From NCBI RefSeq assembly GCF_034670125.1, contig NZ_JAXMOC010000001.1, positions 558,001-622,000 of the forward strand: a stretch of 64,000 nucleotides of DNA. Direction: 5' to 3'. Source of the DNA: Maricaulis sp034670125. Its GTDB lineage: Bacteria > Pseudomonadota > Alphaproteobacteria > Caulobacterales > Maricaulaceae. Of the stretch, positions 8,197-16,773 are shown in pieces. Made by a program: the position numbers and the translations under genes. The notes beneath the pieces were generated by a model, which was not told where the DNA came from, made no database searches, and saw only the letters and a list, made by a program, of their open reading frames with translations. Positions within the stretch are counted from its first letter, which is position 1; each line of letters starts with the position of its first letter.

Positions 8197-8583
8197 TCAG
8201 TCGGCCAGCGAGCGCAGCAGGTCGATGACCCGGCGGCGGACAGTCTGGTCCTTGATGGCGGCGAAGGCCGAGGCCAATGCCAGGCCATCGGGGCTGGCGA
8301 TGAAATCGTAAAGCGTGTCGGAATCGCCGCCCTTCAGCTCGGATGAGCCGTCTTCTTCGAGCCCTTCGAAGAAATAGGACACCGGAACTTCGGTGACTTT
8401 GGCGACATTGAACAGGCGGCTTGCGCCTATACGGTTGGTGCCACGTTCGTATTTCTGGACTTGCTGGAAGGTCACACCAAGCTTTTCGCCCAGTTCAGAC
8501 TGGCTCATTTCCAGAAGGCTGCGCCGCAGGCGCAGTCTGGCCCCCACATGCTGGTCAATACTCGTTGGGCCTCGTGCACTCAT
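8197..8583 (-). CDS. XRE-family helix-turn-helix regulator
   Basis: 128 residues from ATG 8583. The N-terminal half is a Cro/CI-type HTH ('GARLRLRRSLLEMSQSELGE', then 'KLGVTFQQVQKYERGTNRIG' and 'ASRLFNVAKVTEVPVSYFFEG'). The wording 'VTFQQVQKYERGTNR' is typical of a family common in alphaproteobacteria that includes PraR-like quorum and adhesion regulators. The C-terminal tail (about 75-128) ends in a helix 'RRRVIDLLRSLAD', likely for dimerisation. The gene ends the minus-strand pair with the LysR gene, which stops 8 bp before this start, so the two regulators probably share a transcript. Targets are unknown. Confidence 0.88.
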   Translation of the reverse strand: MSARGPTSIDQHVGARLRLRRSLLEMSQSELGEKLGVTFQQVQKYERGTNRIGASRLFNVAKVTEVPVSYFFEGLEEDGSSELKGGDSDTLYDFIASPDGLALASAFAAIKDQTVRRRVIDLLRSLAD

Positions 8584-8590
8584 TGCGTCC

Positions 8591-9580
8591 TCACGTCTGT
8601 GGTTTGATGACTTCCACGTCGCAAAACTCACTGGGGTGGCAGAACTCTTCGCGGAACCAAGGGTGGAGTCTACGGTTGAACAGTTCGGCAATCCAGTCGG
8701 CAACGCACTTTATTCGGGTTATTCCAAGGCTACCCGGCGAGTTCTTGAGCCAGAAGCGGACGTCTTGATGAAAGTCATAATCAAGAACGACCAATTCATC
8801 CGGGTACAAGGATGCAAGATAGGTTGGCGCCATCGCAATTCCACCGCCATGACGTATGGTTTCAAATAGCACCGAACTGATGTCCGCCGTGAAGGAATAT
8901 CTTACAACCTCATCCGTTGCCGTGGCTTTTCGCTGCCACAGGTGGAGTGACGGATCATACTGTTCGAGGCGAAGGAAGCGCAGGGTCAACACGTCTTCCA
9001 GGGAGCGCGGCGCGCCATAGGTGGCAATGAAATCCCGCGACGCCATGGGCATGTAGTGCACGCTGCCGAGTGAGCGGGCCTCCGTGTCCATGGCCTTGTC
9101 GGGCGTGAAAGTCAGGCTGAGCGCCGCCGCTGTATCGCTGGCGGGCGCCGAGCGGTCATTGATGATCTTCAGCACAATCTCCGGATTAACCCGTTGAAAT
9201 TCCGGGATATGTCGGGCTACCCAATAGGTCGCCAACCCGTCGGGCACCCGCAAGGAAACCTGGCCGGCCAAGCTCCGGTCCATCCCCGCCAGCTCGGTCT
9301 CGAGGCGCTGCGCCGAGCGCTGCATGGTGACGGCATAGTCAAGCGCCGCCGACCCGGCCCGGGTCAGCACCACCCCATCGGCCCGGCGCTCGATCAGCTG
9401 TGCGGCCAAACGGCTTTCCAGCTGACGCATCCGTTTTGAGACGGTCGATTGCTGGCAGCCGAGAACGGTCGCTGCGGCGCTCATCGAGCCCGTGGTCGCG
9501 ACCGCGTGGAAGATCTGCAGATCATCCCAATCAAAAACATTGCGCCGGAGATCGTTGTCCATTTCCAGAATACCCCACAT
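8591..9580 (-). CDS. LysR-family transcriptional regulator
   Basis: 329 residues. The winged HTH spans about 20-78 ('LQIFHAVATTGSMSAAATVL', 'CQQSTVSKRMRQLESRLAAQ'). It is followed by a linker helix and a LysR substrate-binding region that is rather diverged at the C-terminus. An alternative ATG lies at 9562 (MDNDLRR); neither start has an obvious ribosome-binding site. LysR genes usually control the divergent neighbour, which here is the GNAT/GNAT/hydrolase trio starting 71 bp away. It probably shares a transcript with the XRE gene downstream. The effector is unknown. Confidence 0.88.
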   Translation of the reverse strand: MWGILEMDNDLRRNVFDWDDLQIFHAVATTGSMSAAATVLGCQQSTVSKRMRQLESRLAAQLIERRADGVVLTRAGSAALDYAVTMQRSAQRLETELAGMDRSLAGQVSLRVPDGLATYWVARHIPEFQRVNPEIVLKIINDRSAPASDTAAALSLTFTPDKAMDTEARSLGSVHYMPMASRDFIATYGAPRSLEDVLTLRFLRLEQYDPSLHLWQRKATATDEVVRYSFTADISSVLFETIRHGGGIAMAPTYLASLYPDELVVLDYDFHQDVRFWLKNSPGSLGITRIKCVADWIAELFNRRLHPWFREEFCHPSEFCDVEVIKPQT

Positions 9581-9615
9581 GCCAACTTCGCTGAAGAACA
9601 GCTAGGCCGGCAGTG

Positions 9616-9630
9616 TTAACGAGGAATTAA
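9616..9630. promoter_or_regulatory. Perfect TTAA-N7-TTAA (CtrA-type) site
   Basis: TTAA at 9616-9619, seven bases, TTAA at 9627-9630. This is an exact match to the full CtrA recognition motif of Caulobacter relatives. It lies in the 71-bp gap between the divergent LysR gene and the acetyltransferase trio, 22 bp before the trio's first ATG, where a bound protein would touch either promoter. Confidence 0.55.
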
Positions 9631-9651
9631 CTACATGTCGGAGCGTGCGTT

Positions 9652-10290
9652 ATGGTGAGTGATGAGCTGAAATCCGGCTCGCTGGCGTCGGGCTTCAACT
9701 TCCCGCTTGAACGCCTCGACAAGGCCTTTGGTTCCTTGGATTTCCGGCCTGTCCAGCAGTCGGAAATAGGTGATTTCCACGCCCTCGCCGACGAGTTGAT
9801 CGACGGCGAGATTGCCAGCGCTGAAGATATCGGCCGCGTGCAGGAATGGACCCGCCGATCACTGCATATGCGCCGATGGAATGGCAGGCCTGACGGATTC
9901 GTTGCCTCGATTCCGCTGAGCGGCTCGGGCGTTTCTGCACTCCTGGCCGGCGACTTCGGTTTTTCGAATGCCCGGCGCGAATGGGTGTGCGGCCTCGACG
10001 AGCGTGCGTCCGCCCTCCTGTCCTGGGGGCTGGCGGGTCGAACACCGCATGCCCAGGCCGCAGCGCTGCGGGCATTGCTGGTTGGTTGGCGTGGATTCTA
10101 TGCCGATGTCCGGGTCTATGCGCGGGCGCGCACAACGGAAGGCAAGGCACTGATGCGACGTCTCAATTTCGAGGTTTGTGCGTACCCTGACGGCGCCCAT
10201 GAGCTCTATGGCAGCACCGGCTTCCCGCAGAAACTCGGCGACATGCTCTTGAAGCGTACCGTGCTCGGCGAATGGGAGGGCATTGCGTGA
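9652..10290 (+). CDS. Hypothetical protein, probable degenerate GNAT-fold acyltransferase
   Basis: 212 residues starting at ATG 9652, with GGAG about nine bases upstream. I do not recognise a named family. The C-terminal third looks like the end of a GNAT domain: 'YADVRVYARARTTEGKALMR', then 'RLNFEVCAYPDGAHELYGS', with the 'G--LM-RL-F' turn that precedes the last strands in acetyltransferases. The N-terminal part (about 15-90) is helical and has a Trp/Arg-rich patch 'EWTRRSLHMRRW'. It overlaps the next gene by four bases, so the two are translated together and may form a heteromer. The acyl-CoA-binding loop (Q/R-x-x-G-x-G/A) is not evident, so it may be structural or regulatory. Confidence 0.7.
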   Translation: MVSDELKSGSLASGFNFPLERLDKAFGSLDFRPVQQSEIGDFHALADELIDGEIASAEDIGRVQEWTRRSLHMRRWNGRPDGFVASIPLSGSGVSALLAGDFGFSNARREWVCGLDERASALLSWGLAGRTPHAQAAALRALLVGWRGFYADVRVYARARTTEGKALMRRLNFEVCAYPDGAHELYGSTGFPQKLGDMLLKRTVLGEWEGIA

Positions 10291-10889
10291 CGCGATCGAC
10301 AGCCGACAGTCTCAAAGTGACCATCGCGAGAAGTCTCGATCAGGTGGTGATGGCGATGACCTTGCGCGGGGTGATCTATCTGGGCGAGCAGTTCGCGCCC
10401 TATTCCGAAGAGTATGACGGAAACGACCTTGTCGGCGCCGCGCACCTGATTTCCTGGCTTGGCGCCGAGCCTGTCGGCGTATTGCGGCTGCGCTTCTTTG
10501 CCGATTTCGCGAAAGTCGAACGGGCTGCCGTCCTGCGTCAGTACCGGCGCTTTGGCGTGATGCGGGTGCTGATGCAGGAGGCGCAACGCTATTCAGCGCG
10601 ACGCGGGTACAAGAAAATGCTCGGCCACGCCCAGCTGAACAGGGTCAAGTATTGGCGCACCCACGGTTTCCGTATCCGGGCCGATCGTCCTGAATTCGGT
10701 TTCTCTGACTACAAATACGTCGAGATTGAACGTGACCTGGTGCCACCGGCCAACGCCATCACCATGGACGCCGACCCGATGGTCGTTATCCGTCCGGATG
10801 GCGAATGGGATCGGCCCGGCCCGTTTGACCTGTCGCTTGCCCGCATGCAAGAGAAAGACCCTAACCGCAAGCCTGAGGAGGCCGCATGA
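10287..10889 (+). CDS. GNAT-family N-acyltransferase
   Basis: About 200 residues from a GTG at 10287. The ribosome-binding site GGGAGGG lies 6 bases upstream and would be inside the protein if the in-frame ATG at 10272 were used, so I prefer GTG. The GNAT core runs from 'GEQFAPYSEEYDGNDLVGAAH' (given as family pattern) through 'EPVGVLRLRFFADFAKVERA', 'RRFGVMRVLMQEAQRYSARR' and 'GYKKMLGHAQLNRVKYWRTH' to 'GFRIRADRPEFGFSDYKYVE'. The acidic 'EEYDGND' motif, with 'LR-RFF-DFAK-ER', suggests a family that acylates a small substrate. The C-terminus adds about 45 residues outside the core. Substrate unknown. Confidence 0.85.
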   Translation: MTRSTADSLKVTIARSLDQVVMAMTLRGVIYLGEQFAPYSEEYDGNDLVGAAHLISWLGAEPVGVLRLRFFADFAKVERAAVLRQYRRFGVMRVLMQEAQRYSARRGYKKMLGHAQLNRVKYWRTHGFRIRADRPEFGFSDYKYVEIERDLVPPANAITMDADPMVVIRPDGEWDRPGPFDLSLARMQEKDPNRKPEEAA

Positions 10890-11428
10890 GCTTCGCCGAC
10901 CCTTGCCTGATCCTGCTTGATTGCCAGCGCGACCAGGTAACCGGTGCCGATGGCCGTGTCGATCCGGAGAACCGGATGGTCGTTGACCGCATCAAGACCT
11001 TGCTCCGACACGCCCGCCAATCCGGGTGGCGGGTCTGTCATTGCCAGTTCCAGGGTGAGGGCCCAAAGTCCGGCCGCGCTCCGATCGACGGGCTGCGACC
11101 GACCGCCCAGGAGGCTGTTTTCCAGCGGCGCGGCCTGTCGGCCTTCTCCGACCCCTATTTTCACCAGGTTCTGGCCCGCAGCGCCGGGTCGACCGCTCTG
11201 CTGGTCGGCTTCTCGGCGCCGTTCTCGATCCTGGCAACAGTCTTTGACGACGCCAGCCGTGACAGGGCCGTGACGGTGGTTCCGGACGCGGTTGGCGCCC
11301 TCGCGGTGGAGCCCCGCGATGTTGCCGAAACGCGGACCATGGCGTTCGACCTGGTGGCGCGGATGGCGCCGGTGATCGACTGGCAGACCCTGACCCGTGA
11401 CTGGCCGGTTGAAGCACCGGTGACCTGA
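10886..11428 (+). CDS. Isochorismatase-like hydrolase family protein lacking the catalytic cysteine
   Basis: 180 residues. Its ATG overlaps the previous stop (ATGA) and GAGGAGG lies upstream. The isochorismatase fold is clear: the N-terminal strand 'CLILLDCQRDQV' has the catalytic Asp at 12, and 'FQRRGLSAFSDPYF' replaces the usual Lys with Arg at 81/82. The motif that normally holds the nucleophilic Cys reads 'LLVGFSAPFSILATVFDDAS', with Ser114/Ile115 at that place. PhzD and EntB-type isochorismatases also work without Cys, so activity on an enol-ether-like substrate, or a binding role, remains possible. It is the last gene of a coupled trio. Confidence 0.85.
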   Translation: MSFADPCLILLDCQRDQVTGADGRVDPENRMVVDRIKTLLRHARQSGWRVCHCQFQGEGPKSGRAPIDGLRPTAQEAVFQRRGLSAFSDPYFHQVLARSAGSTALLVGFSAPFSILATVFDDASRDRAVTVVPDAVGALAVEPRDVAETRTMAFDLVARMAPVIDWQTLTRDWPVEAPVT

Positions 11429-11847
11429 GCCAGAATCGCGGTTTGGCCGGCCGGGACAGGACGATCCTGATCACATCCCGGTGAGAATGGACATTCGACT
11501 CCGATTTCACATTAAATCCGCGCAATCCGGTCTTTAAATCTGCGCGCGGCTTTCTACATGGGTGGTGTAGCGGGTTGCCGACCGGACTGGTCTCCCCCCA
11601 TGACCGCCTCCGGCTGGTCCCGCTAGCGATGAACAGGCCTCAATGTGCGTCCCCCCAGCCTGCCTATGAGGTCTGCCAGGCGCCGCCGGGATCCCCTGTC
11701 CCTTCCCGGCGGCGCCGTTATCGCCATCTCCACCAGAGTTGAGAAAAAGAATGGCACGTTTGCGTTTTCAACGGCGTAGGCGGGTTGCTTGCTTCTCAAA
11801 CAGGACTAGGGTCGGTCCATAAACATAACAGTCCAGGGAGCGCCACC
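11429..11847. other. 419-bp non-coding region before the glutamate dehydrogenase gene
   Basis: No convincing gene. It contains two direct copies of TTAAATC(C/T)GCGC (11512 and 11534, 22 bp apart, two helical turns), suggesting a regulator site. A perfect 13-bp inverted repeat follows at 11679-11716. The dehydrogenase start is ATG 11848, with CAGGGAG upstream. An in-frame start at 11785 lies in this leader and lacks a ribosome-binding site. Confidence 0.6.
11679..11716 (+). terminator. GC-rich 13-bp perfect stem-loop (terminator or attenuator-like)
   Basis: GGCGCCGCCGGGA pairs perfectly with TCCCGGCGGCGCC across a 12-base pyrimidine-rich loop. No T-run follows, so a simple Rho-independent terminator is not complete. 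It may end the upstream trio's transcript or act in the leader of the dehydrogenase mRNA. Confidence 0.4.
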
Positions 11848-14800
11848 ATGGGGGCGGTCGTCGGAGTCGCGCACGCTTACAGTCGCGCAGATTTCATGGA
11901 GGCAGCGCGGTCGCGCTGGCTTGAGGCTTTCGGCACCGAATGTGGTGATCCGGGAAACTCGTTCTTCTCACAGATCTATGACGATGCCCTCGCCGAGGAC
12001 CTCGAACGCGTTGGTCCGGATGACCTAGCCGCGTTGAGCATGGATTTCTGGCAATTCGGCGCCAAGCGGCCGGGTGACGAAATCCTTGTCCGCATGCGCC
12101 CGGCGACCCGGGCTGACGGGACCGACCTGCCCCGCGATGTTCTGGAAATCATTGGACGGGATCGACCCTTCATCGTCGATTCCGTGATGGGTGAAGTTGG
12201 TGCCCAGGGGCACGACATCATCGCGATGTTCCATCCGATCGTGCAGGTCCGCCGTGACGGCGACGGTGCCCGGGTGGGCAAGGCGGGGCGCTGCCTCGCC
12301 GAGTCGATGATCCAGGTTCACCTGCCGCCACTGGACGAATTGTCCCGTCGCACCCTGATCGAAGGGGTCACGGCGACGCTCGATGATGTCCGGGTTGCGG
12401 TCGAAGACTGGACCGACATGCGCGCGCAGATGGATGATGCGATTGCCCATCTGGCCGGGGCCCGAACCCATGCGTCACCGGATGAGTTGGCCGAGTCTCT
12501 TGAATTCCTGCGCTGGCTTCGCGACGATCACTTCGCCTTCCTCGGCTGCCGGGTCTATGACTTCGAGGTTGATGACGGCGGCTCGATGGCTCAGCGCCAT
12601 CCCCGCGTCCGCCCGGAAACCGGCCGGGGTGTCTTGCGTGATCCGGAACGGCATGTCCTGAGAAAGGGTTCCGAGCCGGCCGTGCTGACGCCCGCGATCG
12701 AAACCTTCCTGCGCGAACCGAGCCCGATCATCGTGGCCAAGGCCAACATGAAATCGCGCGTCCATCGTCGCGTCTACATGGACTATATCGGCGTCAAACG
12801 GTATCGCGAGGATGGCGCCGTCATTGGCGAAGCGCGCTTTGTTGGATTGTTCACGGCCGAGGCCTACGACCAGAGCGCCAGCGCGGTGCCCCTGATCCGG
12901 CGCAAGGTCCGCCGTGTCCTTGAGCGAGCCGGAAAGACGCCTGGCACGCACTCCGCCAAGAAGCTGCGCAATACGGTCGAGAACTTCCCCCGCGACGAGC
13001 TGTTCCAGACGGATGAGAATGACCTGCTGGAAATGTGCCTGGGCATTCTCCATCTCTATGACCGCCCGCGGACGAAGCTTTTCATCCGCCGGGACCAGTT
13101 CGACCGTTTTGTGTCAGCCCTCCTCTTCGTGCCGCGTGACCGGTACAATTCGAAAGTGCGGGAGCAGGCAGGCGAACTCATCCGCGACGCCTTTGGCGGC
13201 CGGCTATCGGCGTTCTATCCACAGTTCGGTGACAGTTCGCTCGCCCGTGTCCATTACATCATCGGACTGAATCCGTTTGACCATCCCGAACCGGATACCG
13301 GCGAACTCGAGCGCAGGGTCGCCCGCCTCGCCCGGACCTGGGAAGACGATCTGGAAACCCATGTCCGACGCAATGCGACCGAGGCGATCCGCCTGCGGAT
13401 GGGCGCCTATCAGGATGCCTTCAAGGCCGGTTACCGGGAGCTCTACGATCCCGAAGAGGCGCTGGCCGACGTCATCAAGCTGGAATCCCTGACCGGAACC
13501 GATCGTGTTGCCGTACGGGTCTATCGCGAGGTCGATGACGGCCCGGACAGCCTGCGTCTGAAGATCTATCGCATTGGCAAGCCGGTCTCGCTGTCGCGCG
13601 TGATGCCGGTTCTGGAAAATCTCGGTCTGTATGTGGTCCAGGAAACTGGTTTTCCGGTCGACCGGCGTGGCCCCAATGGTGAGCCGTTTGATCGGGCCCA
13701 TATCCATGATTTCGAGATGAAATCGGATACGCTCAAGGATCGCGACCTGAACGAGCTGGCACCGGGTCTGGAAGACGCGATGCTGGCGATTGCCGACCGG
13801 CGTGCCGAAGATGACGGGTTCAACCGACTGATCGTCGAAATCGGTGTTACCTGGCGTGAAGCTGCTTTCCTGCGCACCTGTGCCCGATATCGTCAGCAGA
13901 CGGGGCTCGATCCGTCGCAGGCTATCCAGGAAGAGGCTCTCGCGGCCTGTCCGGCAATCGCCAAGGGATTGCTGGAACTGGCACGTGTGAAGTTCGACCC
14001 GGCCGTCACGGATGACAAGAAGGAGCGAGCCGACGCCGTTCTGGACGTGTCCGACCGGCTCCGCCAGCAACTGGATGACGTTGCCAGCCTGGACCATGAC
14101 CGGGCCCTGCGCCGGATTTTCCATCTGATCGAAGCGACCCTCCGGACCAATTTCTATCAGACCGATGAGAATGGTCAGCCAAAGTCGCGGATTGCGATCA
14201 AGATCGCGAGCGAAATGCTCGAGGAGCTGCCGCTTCCCAAGCCCTACCGCGAAATTTTCGTGTGGTCGCCGGAGGTCGAGGGGGTCCATCTTCGGTTTGG
14301 CCCGGTGGCCCGTGGCGGCCTTCGCTGGTCCGACCGGCGCGACGATTTCCGCACCGAAGTGCTCGGCCTGGTGAAGGCGCAACAGGTCAAGAACGCCGTT
14401 ATCGTACCGGTTGGATCGAAGGGTGGCTTCTACCCGAAATCATTGCCACGCAACGGCTCACGCGAGGACGTTTTCGAGGCCGGGCGCGAGGCCTACAAGA
14501 CCTTCATCCGTGGCTTGCTCGACCTGACCGACAATATCGTCGATGACGCCGTCGTCCATCCTGCAGCGACCGAGTGCTGGGATGATGATGATCCCTACCT
14601 GGTGGTCGCTGCTGACAAGGGCACGGCCACCTTCTCCGACACGGCCAATGGTCTGGCCACGGACGAGTTCGATTTCTGGCTGGGTGATGCCTTCGCGTCG
14701 GGTGGCTCGGCTGGCTATGACCACAAAAAGATGGGCATCACCGCGCGTGGCGCCTGGGAATCGGTCAAGCGGCACTTCCGGGAAATGGGCAAGGACATCC

Positions 14801-16773
14801 AGTCCGAAGCCTTCACGGTCATCGGCGTCGGCGACATGTCCGGTGATGTGTTCGGCAATGGCATGCTGTTGTCCAAGCAGATCCGGCTCGTTGCGGCCTT
14901 TGACCATCGCGACATCTTCATCGACCCGGACCCGGGCGATTGCGAGACCTTGTGGAATGAGCGCAAGCGTCTGTTCGACCTGCCGCGAACGTCCTGGCAG
15001 GACTACGACAAATCCCTGATTTCAAAGGGCGGGGGCATATTCGCCCGGTCCGCGAAATCGATTCCGCTATCGTCGGAGATCAAGGCACTGACAGGTCTGG
15101 ACAAGAGCAGTGCCAGTCCGCAAGAGCTGATCAATGCCTTGCTGAAGGCAGACGTGGAGCTGCTCTGGTTTGGCGGCATCGGGACCTATGTCAAGGCAAC
15201 CGCGGAACAGCATTGGGAAGTCGGCGACAAGACCAATGATGGCTTGCGGGTCAACGCCAATGAGGTTCGTGCCAAAGTGATCGGTGAAGGTGCCAATCTG
15301 GGCTTCACCCAGGCGGCCCGGATCGAGTACGGGCAGCATGGCGGTCGGGCCAATGCCGACTTCATCGACAATTCCGCCGGCGTCGACAGTTCCGACCACG
15401 AGGTCAATATCAAGATCCTGTTGCGTCCCATGGTCCGCAATGGCGACATGAGCCGCGACGCGCGCGACACCTTGCTGGAATCCATGACCAGCGACGTTGC
15501 AACCCATGTGCTCCGGCACAATTACGACCAGTCCCTTGCCCTGTCCCTGGCCGAGCATACCTCCGCCGCCGACCTTGATGCCCATGAGCGCTTCATGGCC
15601 CGGCTGGAGGAGTTGGGGCAGCTCGATCGCGAGGTCGAAGGACTGCCATCGGTGGAACAGGTTCGTGGCCTGAAGGCTCGCGAACAGGGTCTGACCCGCC
15701 CCGAACTGGCCGTCCTGACGTCGTATGCCAAGATCACCCTGTTCGATCAGCTGGTGGCCTCGGACGTGCCGGACGATCCGCATTTCAAATCCATGCTGGT
15801 CAACTATTTCCCCAAAGGGTTGCATGATTACGGTGATGCCATGGACGGGCACCGCCTGAAGCGTGAGATCATTTCGACGGTGCTGGCCAATGAGATGATC
15901 AATCTGGGCGGGCCGACTTTCATTCACCGGGCGATCGATTCAACGACTGCGACGGTGCCGGCGATTGCCCGCGCCTTTGAAGCTGGACGGCAGATCTTCG
16001 GTTTCGCCGAGATCACCGCCGCCATCAATGAGCTGGACAACAAGGCTCCGGCATCTGTCCAGGTGGCGTTGCACGAGGAAATCATCCGGTTGCTGCGTCG
16101 CCAGACCTATTGGCTTGTGCGTCGCGGACGGAACAAGAAATCCGCGAAACCGGACTCGATCGGTGATGTCATCGCGGCCTACCAGCCCGGTGTCCAGTCG
16201 CTGCGCTCCATGGTCCACGAAATCATCTCGACCCATGAGCGTCGGGGCGTGAAGTCGCGGCAGAAACGTTTCGTCGAAGCGGGCGCACCCGAAGACATCG
16301 CGCTGGCTGTTGCCGAACTGCGGCCGCTGACCTCGTCGACGGACGTTATCGACATGGCCATGGAGTCGGATTGGCCCTTGGCATCAACGGCTTACATCTA
16401 TCATGCGGTTGGCGCACGCTTCAAGTTCGACCGTTTGCGCGGGCTAGGGCAGGAAGTCTCGTCCGAACAACATTGGGATCGACTGGCTGTCCGTCGCCTG
16501 ATGGAGGACTTTTATGCCAGTCAGCAGGCGTTTACCGGTTCGGCGATGAAATTTGCCCTGCAGGCCGGTGGCGCGCTGGCATCGGGTGCCGAAAATCCGT
16601 CCCGGGAATGGGCGGACTCGCTGGTCGAAGCATGGAATACAATCAATGAGGAAGAGGCGGGTCGGGTCGACTCGGTCCAGCGCCAACTTGACGAGTCCGG
16701 TGGCTGGAGTTTGTCCAAACTGGCTATCGCCTCGACCCAACTCGGTGAAATGGCCTCCGTCGTTCAACCCTGA
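11848..16773 (+). CDS. gdhB: NAD-specific glutamate dehydrogenase, large (GDH-180) type
   Basis: 1641 residues from ATG 11848. The size and layout match the 180-kDa L-GDH class: a long N-terminal half with ACT-like regulatory segments, then a catalytic domain in the C-terminal half. Active-site landmarks are 'FGPVARGGLRWSDRRDDFRT' near 817-836 and the lysine-bearing 'VPVGSKGGFYPKS' near 853-865. 'VIGVGDMSGDVFGNGM' follows about 140 residues later in the nucleotide-binding domain. It oxidises glutamate to 2-oxoglutarate and ammonium using NAD+, mainly for amino-acid catabolism. It has its own long leader and overlaps the convergent lipoprotein gene by 10 bp. The symbol follows Pseudomonas/Caulobacter-type usage. 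Confidence 0.95.
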   Translation: MGAVVGVAHAYSRADFMEAARSRWLEAFGTECGDPGNSFFSQIYDDALAEDLERVGPDDLAALSMDFWQFGAKRPGDEILVRMRPATRADGTDLPRDVLEIIGRDRPFIVDSVMGEVGAQGHDIIAMFHPIVQVRRDGDGARVGKAGRCLAESMIQVHLPPLDELSRRTLIEGVTATLDDVRVAVEDWTDMRAQMDDAIAHLAGARTHASPDELAESLEFLRWLRDDHFAFLGCRVYDFEVDDGGSMAQRHPRVRPETGRGVLRDPERHVLRKGSEPAVLTPAIETFLREPSPIIVAKANMKSRVHRRVYMDYIGVKRYREDGAVIGEARFVGLFTAEAYDQSASAVPLIRRKVRRVLERAGKTPGTHSAKKLRNTVENFPRDELFQTDENDLLEMCLGILHLYDRPRTKLFIRRDQFDRFVSALLFVPRDRYNSKVREQAGELIRDAFGGRLSAFYPQFGDSSLARVHYIIGLNPFDHPEPDTGELERRVARLARTWEDDLETHVRRNATEAIRLRMGAYQDAFKAGYRELYDPEEALADVIKLESLTGTDRVAVRVYREVDDGPDSLRLKIYRIGKPVSLSRVMPVLENLGLYVVQETGFPVDRRGPNGEPFDRAHIHDFEMKSDTLKDRDLNELAPGLEDAMLAIADRRAEDDGFNRLIVEIGVTWREAAFLRTCARYRQQTGLDPSQAIQEEALAACPAIAKGLLELARVKFDPAVTDDKKERADAVLDVSDRLRQQLDDVASLDHDRALRRIFHLIEATLRTNFYQTDENGQPKSRIAIKIASEMLEELPLPKPYREIFVWSPEVEGVHLRFGPVARGGLRWSDRRDDFRTEVLGLVKAQQVKNAVIVPVGSKGGFYPKSLPRNGSREDVFEAGREAYKTFIRGLLDLTDNIVDDAVVHPAATECWDDDDPYLVVAADKGTATFSDTANGLATDEFDFWLGDAFASGGSAGYDHKKMGITARGAWESVKRHFREMGKDIQSEAFTVIGVGDMSGDVFGNGMLLSKQIRLVAAFDHRDIFIDPDPGDCETLWNERKRLFDLPRTSWQDYDKSLISKGGGIFARSAKSIPLSSEIKALTGLDKSSASPQELINALLKADVELLWFGGIGTYVKATAEQHWEVGDKTNDGLRVNANEVRAKVIGEGANLGFTQAARIEYGQHGGRANADFIDNSAGVDSSDHEVNIKILLRPMVRNGDMSRDARDTLLESMTSDVATHVLRHNYDQSLALSLAEHTSAADLDAHERFMARLEELGQLDREVEGLPSVEQVRGLKAREQGLTRPELAVLTSYAKITLFDQLVASDVPDDPHFKSMLVNYFPKGLHDYGDAMDGHRLKREIISTVLANEMINLGGPTFIHRAIDSTTATVPAIARAFEAGRQIFGFAEITAAINELDNKAPASVQVALHEEIIRLLRRQTYWLVRRGRNKKSAKPDSIGDVIAAYQPGVQSLRSMVHEIISTHERRGVKSRQKRFVEAGAPEDIALAVAELRPLTSSTDVIDMAMESDWPLASTAYIYHAVGARFKFDRLRGLGQEVSSEQHWDRLAVRRLMEDFYASQQAFTGSAMKFALQAGGALASGAENPSREWADSLVEAWNTINEEEAGRVDSVQRQLDESGGWSLSKLAIASTQLGEMASVVQP

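Noticed and set aside
11679..11716. Complete Rho-independent terminator
   Set aside because: The stem is perfect but no T-run follows, so it is listed only as a terminator or attenuator candidate.
13204..14382. A 392-codon minus-strand frame inside the glutamate dehydrogenase gene
   Set aside because: It is antisense to a continuous 1641-residue protein with intact motifs, so it is an artefact of composition.
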